DNA from: an uncultured Ruminococcus sp.
Lineage (GTDB): Bacteria > Bacillota > Clostridia > Oscillospirales > Acutalibacteraceae
Direction of reading: 5' to 3'
Length of the DNA: 19,130 nucleotides
Assembly (NCBI GenBank): GCA_902803035.1
Contig: CADCON010000038.1
Coordinates: 1-19,130, forward strand
The notes beneath the pieces were generated by a model that was not told where the DNA came from, did no database searches, and saw nothing but the letters and a program-made list of their open reading frames with translations. A program made the translations under genes and the position numbers. Shown in pieces: positions 1-6,302 of this stretch (position 1 is the stretch's first letter; each line of letters starts with the position of its first letter).

Positions 1-1114
1 TCTTCTGATAGGTCGTGAGCCTGACCTCGAACTGCGGAATCACCCTGCCTTCGGAAATGATGTCGCCCAGATCGTCAGACCAGCGGCCGGTTGTGACCCT
101 GACCGCGCAGCCGTTGCTGAGCTGGAACAGCTCCTGCACGGTGTCATGCCCCGCGGTTCTGGAGCCGACGCTTTCAGCGTGGCCGTAATTCATCATGACC
201 GCGGCAAAAAGCTCCGCCGCGCCGTCGGTGCCTTCATTGATAAGCACCTCCATCGGCAGATCGATGTATTTGGTGTCAGAGGTGTAAATGACGTTGGAAT
301 TGCCGTCCCTGTCCGTGACGCTCATGAGCTTGCCCGCCGGCAGCAGCGTATCGAGAATCTCGCAGGCGTACTGGAAATTGACGCCCCCGTTGTCGCGCAG
401 GTCGATCAGCAGCCCCTCCACATTCTTGTTGCGCAGCTTGTTGAGCGCGCTGTTGAATTGTTCGGGGGTCTTGGCGTTGAATTCGTAAATCTTTATCACA
501 CCGATATTCTCACCGGTCACGCGGTGGGCGACGGATTTTGTCTCAAACTTGGAACGGGTCAGCTCATAGGCCGATTTCCTCCCGCCGCGGCTGAGCACCA
601 CCGAAACCTTCGGCGACGCGCCGCCCATGAGGGAAACCGCTTTTTCATAGCCGACGGTCAGCACGTCCGTGCCGTCGACATTGACGATCATATCCCCCGG
701 CCGGATGCCCGCCTTGTCGGCAGGAGAGCCGCTGTAGACCACATTCACCAGAATGTAGCCCTCGGTGGAGCGGTCAACGTCCATGCCCAGACCGAATGTA
801 TATCCCAGGCTCTCGCCCAGCGCGAGCTGGTATTCGTCCGCCGAAAGATAACCGCTGTAGGGATCCTCAAGCCCCAATACATAACCCTGCGAGATTTTTT
901 TCTGAAGATAATTCTCCGAGATGTCGCCGGCATAATGCTGCCTGACCGTCATGTCGATCTCGGACAGCACCTGATACATATTCTGCCGCTCGGTGACTGA
1001 ACTCATACGGCTGTCGAAAACGCGGATCGCGGCGGTGTAGGTTATCACCACGGCGAAGGCGGCAACGATGGCGGCTATGGAGACTGCCATTCCAAGGGAG
1101 ATTTTTTTGTTCAT
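1..1114 (-). CDS. S41 (CtpA/CtpB-like) family protein, partial, catalytic dyad missing
   Basis: Membrane-anchored, PDZ-containing protein of the C-terminal processing protease family; 371 residues are visible and the C-terminus runs off the left edge. The ATG at 1114 follows an AGAGGTG ribosome binding site. In order: a short cytoplasmic start (MNKKISLGM), a signal anchor at about 9-30, a helical segment, a PDZ domain at about 105-185 (SPADKAGIRPGD), then the S41 fold (GLLIDLRDNGG at 234-244, VLINEG at 290-295). Active S41 proteases have a GSASASE motif whose middle Ser is nucleophile and a Lys 25 residues later in GKGTVQ. Here the motifs read GTDGAAE and GHDTVQ: Gly298 replaces Ser, His323 replaces Lys, with the 25-residue spacing intact; only Gln327 remains. 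It is therefore probably a pseudoprotease acting as a scaffold or binding protein. It lies downstream of ftsEX and the M23 gene, as ctp genes often do, but behind a terminator. The family call is firm; loss of activity is inferred. Confidence 0.88.
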   Translation of the reverse strand, partial: MNKKISLGMAVSIAAIVAAFAVVITYTAAIRVFDSRMSSVTERQNMYQVLSEIDMTVRQHYAGDISENYLQKKISQGYVLGLEDPYSGYLSADEYQLALGESLGYTFGLGMDVDRSTEGYILVNVVYSGSPADKAGIRPGDMIVNVDGTDVLTVGYEKAVSLMGGASPKVSVVLSRGGRKSAYELTRSKFETKSVAHRVTGENIGVIKIYEFNAKTPEQFNSALNKLRNKNVEGLLIDLRDNGGVNFQYACEILDTLLPAGKLMSVTDRDGNSNVIYTSDTKYIDLPMEVLINEGTDGAAELFAAVMMNYGHAESVGSRTAGHDTVQELFQLSNGCAVRVTTGRWSDDLGDIISEGRVIPQFEVRLTTYQK

Positions 1115-1177
1115 CTGAAAAAAGCACCTCTTTCACGGTTGATCACAAAAAAAAGCCAAGGGATCTCTGCTCATATA

Positions 1178-1206
1178 ATCATACCACATATCGTTCAGAT
1201 AATAAA
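1178..1206 (-). promoter_or_regulatory. Candidate promoter for the S41-family gene
   Basis: On the minus strand a TATGAT -10 element (1178-1183) lies 17 bp from a weak TTTATT -35 element (1201-1206). It sits in AT-rich DNA between the terminator of the upstream operon and the S41 start about 65 bp further on. The -10 is good and the -35 poor. Confidence 0.4.
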
Positions 1207-1270
1207 CACCTTTTTTATAAAAATTTTAATTTTTTTGTGCGGATCCCGCCGTGCTTCCGCCACACGCCCG

Positions 1271-1310
1271 AAAAAAATGCCCGCAGAACGGCGAAACGCT
1301 GCCTGCGGGC
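1271..1310 (-). terminator. Intrinsic terminator after the ftsEX/M23 operon
   Basis: On the minus strand an 8-bp perfect stem (GCCCGCAG, 1303-1310, with CTGCGGGC, 1279-1286) encloses 16 nt that can form a small inner GCG/CGC stem. It is followed by ATTTTTTT (1271-1278). It begins 16 nt after the stop codon of the M23 gene, so it should separate the division operon from the S41 gene. Confidence 0.85.
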
Positions 1311-1325
1311 AAAAGACGCTATGCA

Positions 1326-2555
1326 TTATAAGTAGTTGATCGGATTGACGGCTGTGCCGTTGATGCGGATCTCAAAGTGGAGATGCGGTCCGGTGGAACG
1401 TCCCGTGGAACCGACCTTGCCGATCTGCTGTCCCTTGGAAACCGACTGGCCCACGCTCACGCCGCGCTTGCTCATGTGGCCGTAAACCGTCATCTTTCCG
1501 CCGCCGTGGTCCAGAATGACATAATTGCCATAGCCGCCGGCGTTATAGGCACTGGTGACCACCTTGCCGCCGTTGGAAGCGACAATCTTGGCACCGGAGG
1601 GCGCGCCGATGTCAATGCCCTTATGATAGCTGCTGATTCTGCGGCCGTTGAGGGTATAGGTTCTGGGGCCGTAGGGAGAGGTAATGCGCTTGTAGCCCGG
1701 CGTCGGCCATCCGAATGAACCGCCGTAGTACTCGGTATTCTGCGAATTGGCGTTATTCTGGCTGATCAGCGCGTCGAGCTGCGCTCTCGCCTTGGCCATC
1801 TGAAGGTCGATTTCCGCCTGCTTCTTCTTGTAGGCTTCCTCGTCCTCCTTGATCTGCTTCATCAGCGCCTCGGCTTCCTTCTGCTGGGCGTCCAGCTCGG
1901 TCTTCTTCCTGGCAAGCTCCGCCTTGCGGGCGTCGATTTCCTTCTTGTGCTCCTCGACCTGCCTTTTCTTTTCCTGATAGCCCGCCTTGTCGTTGACAAG
2001 CTCGTCGATCAGCCCCTGGTCGTATTTGGCCATCGCTTCAAGATAGACGGTGTTGGAAATAAACTCCTGTATGCCGTCGGAACAGAGAATGACCTCCAGT
2101 CCGCCCGTCATATCGCCGGAAATATAAATCGCGCGCATACGCTCCTTGAATTTTTCCTTGCTGTCCTCGATTTCCTTGTCCTTCAGAGCGATTTCTTCCT
2201 CGATATCCTTGATTTCGGCGTTGGCCGCGGCAATCTGATTGTTGACCGTGGTGATCTGCGTCTGAAGATTTTCCACAAGCTCGTTGACAAGATCCAACTG
2301 ATCCTGCGCGGCCGCCTTGCTCTTTTTGAGATTCCGCAGCTTGACGGCAATGTTCTTCTGCTGGCTTTCGAGCTGCGCCTGCTTCTTCTTGAGCTGGGAT
2401 TGCGTCGCCGCCGCCGCGGTAAAACCGACCTGCGTGTCCGCCGGCGCAAGCTCTACCGCCAGTGCCATGACGCTGAGCAGAAGTATAACGCACACAATGA
2501 CCTTACCCAAAGATAATTTCGATGTCTTCTCGACTACCGCCGCATCATTCATCAT
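1326..2555 (-). CDS. Coiled-coil M23 (LytM) murein hydrolase, EnvC/PcsB-like FtsEX partner
   Basis: Secreted peptidoglycan hydrolase or hydrolase activator, expected outside the membrane under FtsX control. The 409 residues comprise a signal peptide/anchor at about 18-45, a long charged coiled coil at about 53-145, a hinge (MRAIYISGDMTGGLEVIL, 140-157), a second coiled coil to about 265, a linker, and a C-terminal LytM domain from about 290. The M23 zinc ligands are all present: His311 and Asp315 in HKGID, and HLH at 391-393, with YGH at 358-360. Unlike E. coli EnvC, whose LytM site is degenerate, this one should be able to cut. The helix-hinge-helix layout matches EnvC and streptococcal PcsB, which FtsEX regulates; PcsB carries CHAP instead of M23. 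The start overlaps the ftsX end by 11 bp (second ATG at 2552 possible), behind GGAGGG, so the two are translationally coupled. Confidence 0.93.
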   Translation of the reverse strand: MMNDAAVVEKTSKLSLGKVIVCVILLLSVMALAVELAPADTQVGFTAAAATQSQLKKKQAQLESQQKNIAVKLRNLKKSKAAAQDQLDLVNELVENLQTQITTVNNQIAAANAEIKDIEEEIALKDKEIEDSKEKFKERMRAIYISGDMTGGLEVILCSDGIQEFISNTVYLEAMAKYDQGLIDELVNDKAGYQEKKRQVEEHKKEIDARKAELARKKTELDAQQKEAEALMKQIKEDEEAYKKKQAEIDLQMAKARAQLDALISQNNANSQNTEYYGGSFGWPTPGYKRITSPYGPRTYTLNGRRISSYHKGIDIGAPSGAKIVASNGGKVVTSAYNAGGYGNYVILDHGGGKMTVYGHMSKRGVSVGQSVSKGQQIGKVGSTGRSTGPHLHFEIRINGTAVNPINYL

Positions 2556-3468
2556 TCAGCCCTCCGTCATTTCTGAGATATTTCCTGATGGACACCAGAC
2601 TTCCTATCGTGCCCGACAGAATGCCGCTGCCTAGAAACGCCCCCAGCATCTTCAGGAACATCGACCTGTAAGGGAGCGCGCCCGTGGCAAGCACGTCGGA
2701 TATGGCCGACGCCGCCGCGGAATAAATGTACGATACCAGTCCGAAGGAGATGAGTCCCGCGGACAATCCGATGATAATGCCTTCCACAAGGAACGGCATA
2801 CGTATGAACCAGTCGGTTGCGCCGACCGACTTCATGATGGAAATTTCCAGCTTCCGCACATACATGGTCAGCTTGATGGTATTGGTGATGATGAAAAGCG
2901 AAACCACCAGCAGCAGTCCCACGATCCATGTGCCGACCACGGTGACGGTCTGATTGATGCCCATCAGCTTCTCCGCGTATTCGCGGTTGTCCCTGACGGT
3001 GTAGACCACCGGGAGATTCTTGAGCTGCTCCACCGTGGTTTCATACCGCGTCGGGTCCTTGAAGCCCACCCTGAAGGCGTCGGGCAGGATGTTCGCCGTG
3101 TCGCCGAGCGTGTCAATGATCTTGAGATTCTCGTCAAAGCGGCTCATCAGCGTGGAAAAGCCCTTCTCCTTGGGGATGAATTCAATATTCTCACTGTCGA
3201 TGTTGTCCACCGAGAGAATCTGATTCTTGACGTCCTCCACTGTCATAGAAGCGTCGCTGGAGCTGACCGTGTCGTTGAGGAACACCATGACCACATTCTT
3301 CTCCTCGAAGAGATGCATGATGTTGGAAATATTGACCGACACCAGAATCGCGCTGCCCATCAGCACCAGACAGCAGACCAGAACGCCTACGGAAGCCAGC
3401 GTCATGAGCCGGTTCGCCCACGCGTTACGGAAGCCTTCCCGGACCAGATACTTGAAATTATTAAACAT
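2545..3468 (-). CDS. ftsX: Cell division ABC transporter permease FtsX
   Basis: Membrane subunit of FtsEX, which transmits cytoplasmic ATP hydrolysis to extracellular murein hydrolases at the septum. The 307 residues show the FtsX layout: amphipathic N-terminus, TM1 at about 22-45, a large extracellular domain at about 46-175, then three helices at about 176-197, 226-250 and 271-293. The MYVRKLEISIMKSVGAT stretch (202-218) is the conserved cytoplasmic loop of FtsX/MacB-type permeases. The reading frame is open further upstream, but the ATG at 3468 is chosen because GGAGGT stands 8 nt before it and it gives the usual MFNNFKYLVREG beginning. It overlaps ftsE by 8 bp and the M23 gene by 11 bp, a tightly coupled three-gene unit. 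Confidence 0.96.
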   Translation of the reverse strand: MFNNFKYLVREGFRNAWANRLMTLASVGVLVCCLVLMGSAILVSVNISNIMHLFEEKNVVMVFLNDTVSSSDASMTVEDVKNQILSVDNIDSENIEFIPKEKGFSTLMSRFDENLKIIDTLGDTANILPDAFRVGFKDPTRYETTVEQLKNLPVVYTVRDNREYAEKLMGINQTVTVVGTWIVGLLLVVSLFIITNTIKLTMYVRKLEISIMKSVGATDWFIRMPFLVEGIIIGLSAGLISFGLVSYIYSAAASAISDVLATGALPYRSMFLKMLGAFLGSGILSGTIGSLVSIRKYLRNDGGLNDE

Positions 3469-4147
3469 AATAATCGACCTCCGGTCCGCTGTCAGCCACC
3501 AGCTCGCCGTTCTGGATCTCGACGATACGGCGGCGGAACTTTCTGACAAGGGCGTGCTCATGGGTGACCATGAGAATGGTCGTGCCGTTGTTGCGGTTGA
3601 TCTGGTTGAGCATATCCACAATTTCAAAGCTCATTCTGGGGTCGACGTTGCCGGTAGGCTCGTCCGCTATGATGAGCGCGGGATTATTGATGAGCGCGCG
3701 GGCAAGACCCACCCGCTGCTGCTCGCCGCCCGAAAGCTCGTTCGGGTAGCACTTCGCCTTGTCGCTCAAGCCCACATGGGCCAGGACGTAAGGCACCTTC
3801 TTGCGTATGGCCTTGGTGCTGGCGCCGGTGACGCGCATGGCAAACGCCACGTTGTCGAACACGGTCATTTTGGGAATCAGGCGGAAATCCTGAAACACCA
3901 TGCCGAGCGTGCGTCTGTAATAGGGGATATCCCTGTGTCTGAGTGTGGAAAGGCGGGTGTTGTTGACAATCACTTCTCCGCTGTTGGGCGTTTCCTCGCG
4001 CATGAGTATCTTCAGCAGCGTAGATTTGCCCGCGCCGGAAGAACCCACTATAAACACAAATTCGCCCTCGTTCACTCTCAGATTGAGGTCACGCAGTGCC
4101 TTGGTGCCATTGTCATAGGTTTTATAAACATTGCGGAATTCAATCAA
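3461..4147 (-). CDS. ftsE: Cell division ATP-binding protein FtsE
   Basis: Cytoplasmic ABC ATPase partner of FtsX. All nucleotide-binding motifs are visible in 228 residues: Walker A GSSGAGKS (35-42), Q-loop Gln86 in VFQDF, signature LSGGEQQR (138-145), Walker B ALIIADE (157-163), D-loop GNVD, and H-loop His196 in VTHEH. The start is a TTG at 4147 (frame otherwise closed by a TAA seven bases upstream), behind AAGGAG at roughly 13 nt, a long spacing with a weak start codon that could keep expression low. First gene of the ftsE-ftsX-M23 unit. The upstream AT-rich region carries a candidate WalR box and promoter. Confidence 0.96.
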   Translation of the reverse strand: MIEFRNVYKTYDNGTKALRDLNLRVNEGEFVFIVGSSGAGKSTLLKILMREETPNSGEVIVNNTRLSTLRHRDIPYYRRTLGMVFQDFRLIPKMTVFDNVAFAMRVTGASTKAIRKKVPYVLAHVGLSDKAKCYPNELSGGEQQRVGLARALINNPALIIADEPTGNVDPRMSFEIVDMLNQINRNNGTTILMVTHEHALVRKFRRRIVEIQNGELVADSGPEVDYYV

Positions 4148-4222
4148 TCTGACTTATTCACTCCTTCATTCACAATACATCTCATATCACTCTATGCGCC
4201 GTAACATACACAAAAGCAAGCC

Positions 4223-4248
4223 GGCAGGTTCTTGGGAAACCGCCTGCC
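4223..4248. other. GC-rich hairpin in the ftsE leader
   Basis: GGCAGG (4223-4228) pairs with CCTGCC (4243-4248) around a 14-nt loop in which TT/AA or GGTT/AACC pairing may extend the stem. On the minus strand it would lie in the 5' leader of ftsE if transcription starts near 4258. No convincing T-run follows on either strand, so I do not call it a terminator. Confidence 0.4.
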
Positions 4249-4264
4249 AACATCGCTATCAATT

Positions 4265-4270
4265 ATTATA
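4265..4270 (-). promoter_or_regulatory. Candidate -10 element of the ftsE promoter
   Basis: A perfect minus-strand TATAAT about 118 bp upstream of the ftsE start. No good -35 hexamer lies 16-18 bp upstream; instead the TGTTAC direct repeat occupies that area. This is the arrangement expected of a promoter that depends on an activator. Confidence 0.45.
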
Positions 4271-4290
4271 ATGCATACCCGCAAAATAAG

Positions 4291-4307
4291 TGTTACATAA
4301 TTGTTAC
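4291..4307 (+). promoter_or_regulatory. Candidate WalR (YycF) binding site
   Basis: TGTTACataatTGTTAC is an exact match to the published WalR consensus TGTWAH-N5-TGTWAH: two identical hexamers at an 11-bp period, one helical turn. WalKR controls cell-wall hydrolase genes in low-GC Gram-positives. The site lies 20 bp upstream of the TATAAT toward ftsE, where an OmpR-family activator would contact polymerase, though the consensus is written on the strand opposite ftsE. The reverse strand reads as GTAACA repeats, loosely like PhoP boxes (TTAACA repeats), so another OmpR-type regulator is possible. Confidence 0.5.
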
Positions 4308-4412
4308 GTTTCTCGCTTACGCAAAAGCCACACAGCATCATCACATAGGTAAAACATCCATATGCTCTCGCCTTTGTAAGTACATTTTATCACTTTTTTC
4401 TCTGCTTCTTTA

Positions 4413-4443
4413 ATTATATAGCATAAATATGATAAAATTGCAA
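4413..4443 (-). promoter_or_regulatory. Second possible minus-strand promoter
   Basis: Minus-strand TATAAT (4413-4418) and TTGCAA (4438-4443) are separated by 19 bp, slightly longer than ideal. It would give ftsE a leader of about 260 nt. In such AT-rich DNA a chance match is plausible. Confidence 0.3.
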
Positions 4444-4502
4444 TATTTTTAAAACATTTAATTAACAATAGCGTCCCGACCCTTTATTTTTTATCCGCAA
4501 TG

Positions 4503-4511
4503 TGATAGAAT
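4503..4511 (+). promoter_or_regulatory. map: Candidate extended -10 promoter for map
   Basis: TGATAGAAT is an extended -10 element (TGn followed by TAGAAT at 4506-4511). The -35 region is only a T-rich stretch. Transcription would start near 4518 and give a leader of about 127 nt before map. Confidence 0.4.
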
Positions 4512-4531
4512 AGCATTTGCTAACCAGGGGA

Positions 4532-4634
4532 ACGCTGATTAAGTCGATTCACGTCACGCTCAATGACTTTTTTTCGCGCGGCGGAATCGACAGCAAAGCC
4601 TTTCATCAGCGTATCTCCGGAAATACGCTGGAGG
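4532..4634 (+). promoter_or_regulatory. Structured map leader with competing inverted repeats
   Basis: Three short segments can pair in mutually exclusive ways. ATCAGCGT (4605-4612) is the exact complement of ACGCTGAT (4532-4539). The overlapping CAGCGTAT (4607-4614) is the exact complement of ATACGCTG (4623-4630). The second pairing makes an 8-bp hairpin with loop CTCCGGAA whose last base is also the first G of the GGAGG ribosome binding site (4630-4634). Between the segments lies AAGTC/GACTT (4541-4545, 4565-4569) running into seven Ts (4568-4574), a weak terminator-like element. A leader switch is an inference from these complementarities. Confidence 0.35.
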
Positions 4635-4644
4635 AGTGACTGAA

Positions 4645-5526
4645 TTGACGGACATCAGATTGCCGGGAAGAAACGATGAATGCTGGTGCGGCAGCGGCAA
4701 AAAATACAAGAAGTGCCACATGGAGGCCGACCACAGAAGGCATGAACTGGAGCTGGCGGGGGCCGAGGTGCCGCCGCGTTCGCTGCTGAAAACGCCGGAG
4801 CAGCTCGCCGGCATACGCGAAAGCGCGAAGATCAACATCGCCGTGCTGGATTATGTGGCGGCACACATCCGCGCCGGCGTGACCACCGAGGATATTGACC
4901 GGTGGGTGTACGAACAGACCGTGCTGCGCGGCGGCATTCCCGCCCCGCTGAATTACGAGGGCTTTCCCAAGAGCGTCTGCACCTCCATCGACGAGGTGGT
5001 GTGCCACGGCATTCCTTCCCCCGACCGGGTGCTGAAGGAGGGCGACATCGTCAATGTGGACTGCTCCACTATCCTGGGCGGCTATTTCTCCGATTCTTCC
5101 AGAATGTTCTGCATCGGAGAGGTTTCCCCCGAAAAGAAGCGGCTGGTCGAGGTGGCAAGGCAGAGCCTTGACGTCGGTCTGGAAAAGGTGAAGCCGTGGG
5201 GATATCTCGGCGACATGGGCGACGCCATCAATCAATTCGTTATGAAAAACGGCTACAGCGTCGTGCGGGAAATCGGCGGTCACGGCATCGGACTGGCATT
5301 CCACGAGGATCCGTGGGTCAGCTATGTGTCCCATCCCGGCACCGAAATGGTAATGGTGCCGGGGCTGGTATTCACCATCGAGCCGATGATCAACATGGGC
5401 GGCTGCGGGGTGTATCAGGACGAGAACGACGGCTGGACCATCTACACCGAGGACGGCAAGCCCTCCGCCCAATGGGAAATCCAGGTGGCGGTCACCGACG
5501 ACGGCTACGAGATTCTTTCCTATTAG
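4645..5526 (+). CDS. map: Type I methionine aminopeptidase with N-terminal SEC-C zinc domain
   Basis: Removes the initiator Met from nascent proteins, downstream of deformylation, so it is functionally linked to fmt in this window. The 293 residues begin with a SEC-C motif (GRNDECWCGSGKKYKKCH, 8-25; Cys13, Cys15, Cys24, His25), thought to help ribosome docking. The pita-bread domain follows with all metal ligands: Asp139, Asp150, His213, Glu246, Glu278, and the accessory His121 in CHGIP. The start is chosen as TTG at 4645 because GGAGGA (4630-4635) stands 9 nt before it; the in-frame GTG at 4636 touches the binding site. Only plus-strand gene in the window, divergent from ftsE and convergent with spoVM, with a strong terminator after it. 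Confidence 0.95.
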   Translation: MTDIRLPGRNDECWCGSGKKYKKCHMEADHRRHELELAGAEVPPRSLLKTPEQLAGIRESAKINIAVLDYVAAHIRAGVTTEDIDRWVYEQTVLRGGIPAPLNYEGFPKSVCTSIDEVVCHGIPSPDRVLKEGDIVNVDCSTILGGYFSDSSRMFCIGEVSPEKKRLVEVARQSLDVGLEKVKPWGYLGDMGDAINQFVMKNGYSVVREIGGHGIGLAFHEDPWVSYVSHPGTEMVMVPGLVFTIEPMINMGGCGVYQDENDGWTIYTEDGKPSAQWEIQVAVTDDGYEILSY

Positions 5527-5551
5527 CGCGAAGGATTTCAGAAGAAAAAAT

Positions 5552-5593
5552 ACGCTCCGGCAGGTTATCCGATAAATCCTGCCGGAGCGTTTT
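5552..5593. terminator. Bidirectional intrinsic terminator between map and spoVM
   Basis: A perfect 13-bp stem (5552-5564 with 5578-5590) with a 13-nt loop. It is followed by TTTTC on the plus strand and preceded by an A-rich stretch that reads TATTTTTTC on the minus strand. It lies 25 bp after the map stop and 21 bp after the spoVM stop, so it should serve both convergent genes. Confidence 0.92.
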
Positions 5594-5614
5594 CTGATCT
5601 TCAAGCCGGAATCC

Positions 5615-5695
5615 TTACGCTTCCTTCTTGATTTTAAAGACAAGCCTGAGAATAGGGGCGAGTGCCTTGGGGCTTCTGACGACGACGATTTTCAT
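5615..5695 (-). CDS. spoVM: Stage V sporulation protein SpoVM (26 residues)
   Basis: A 26-residue amphipathic peptide, the same length as B. subtilis SpoVM, which recognises the convex forespore membrane and anchors SpoIVA to start spore coat assembly. It begins MKIVVVRSPKALAP and ends LRLVFKIKKEA. Pro9, which distorts the helix and matters for localisation in B. subtilis, is conserved, as are the hydrophobic/basic pattern and the Lys-rich tail. The ATG is 7 nt from a perfect GGAGGT. A strong terminator follows. In B. subtilis spoVM directly follows thiN (yloS); here it lies on the same strand downstream of thiN with four genes between, which supports the call by gene order. Expression by a mother-cell sigma factor (SigE in B. 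subtilis) is expected, but I cannot identify a convincing promoter. It is short enough to be missed by automatic annotation. Confidence 0.88.
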   Translation of the reverse strand: MKIVVVRSPKALAPILRLVFKIKKEA

Positions 5696-5792
5696 AAGTA
5701 TTACCTCCGCATATTGTGATGTGATGAGCGTTGCCGGCTCTCTGCCGTCCCGCATTATCATCATATGCCGCGGAGAATATTTGGTGCGGAAA

Positions 5793-6302
5793 TTACAGTT
5801 CTTTCTCCCACCAGAGGTTCGTATCCTCCCACAGGAACCGAAAGCCGCACCGCTTCAGGACATTCTGGGATTTTATATTGCCGGGGCGTGTGTCGGCATA
5901 TACTCTTTTGATGCCCAGACGCCTGCCGAATTCCAGAAAGGCGGTCAGGGCTTCGGTCATGTAACCGTGTCCCTCGTAATCCGGATTCATTCCGTACCCC
6001 ACCTCCGTCGCGCCGTCGCGGGGAATGTATTTGTAATCAATCGATCCGATCACATGGCGGTTTTCTTTGAGAATCAATAAAAATTCGGTAAAGAAGAGAT
6101 AGTGTTCGGGATCGGCGGCAATCTCCTTCTCCAGCTTCATTAAAAACCCCTTCAGCAGGTGGTCAAGCTCTTCCCCGTGATAGACGACGTTATAGGCTTT
6201 TTCAAATGCCCGCAGATCGGAATTGAACAGCGCGAGATTCTCCTGCGTGTAGGGAAGCAGGAGAAGCCGCTCGGTTTCGATGGAATGCCTGCTTTTTCCC
6301 AT
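5793..6302 (-). CDS. GNAT family N-acetyltransferase (RimJ/RimL type)
   Basis: Predicted acetyl-CoA-dependent transferase of 169 residues, normal for the Acetyltransf_3 group; substrate unknown. The N-terminus IETERLLLLPYT (8-19) is typical of RimJ/RimL enzymes. Motif A spans about 101-120 (VGYGMNPDYEGHGYMTEAL), with EGHGYM in the acetyl-CoA pyrophosphate-binding position, and the NIKSQNVLKRCGF segment (142-154) is the usual motif B. The ATG shares one base with the TAA of the upstream hydrolase gene (TAATG), so translation is probably coupled. Last of the four accessory genes between thiN and spoVM. Confidence 0.9.
   Translation of the reverse strand: MGKSRHSIETERLLLLPYTQENLALFNSDLRAFEKAYNVVYHGEELDHLLKGFLMKLEKEIAADPEHYLFFTEFLLILKENRHVIGSIDYKYIPRDGATEVGYGMNPDYEGHGYMTEALTAFLEFGRRLGIKRVYADTRPGNIKSQNVLKRCGFRFLWEDTNLWWEKEL

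Larger units (their letters stand above)
4148..4644. other. AT-rich divergent intergenic region between ftsE and map
   Basis: The 497 bp contain no credible gene. Much of it (about 4250-4510) is visibly more AT-rich than the flanking genes. Reading left to right it holds a GC-rich hairpin, a -10 element toward ftsE, a direct repeat resembling a WalR box, a second possible minus-strand promoter, an extended -10 toward map, and a structured map leader. These are listed separately. Confidence 0.7.

Noticed and set aside
1377..2516. Long plus-strand reading frames across the M23 gene
   Set aside because: They are antisense shadows caused by GC-rich codon bias; the minus frame has complete domains and a ribosome binding site.
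4223..4248. Terminator reading toward map or ftsE
   Set aside because: The stem is adequate but neither side has a run of Ts, so it is listed only as a hairpin.
4636..4644. GTG at 4636 as start of map
   Set aside because: It is only one base from GGAGG, while TTG at 4645 is 9 nt away and gives a normal SEC-C N-terminus.
5720..5785. SigE/SigK-like elements upstream of spoVM (AAATATT and CATATGAT on the minus strand)
   Set aside because: The two elements are only about 8 bp apart, far too close for a SigE promoter, and no alternative -10 at 13-15 bp scores well.
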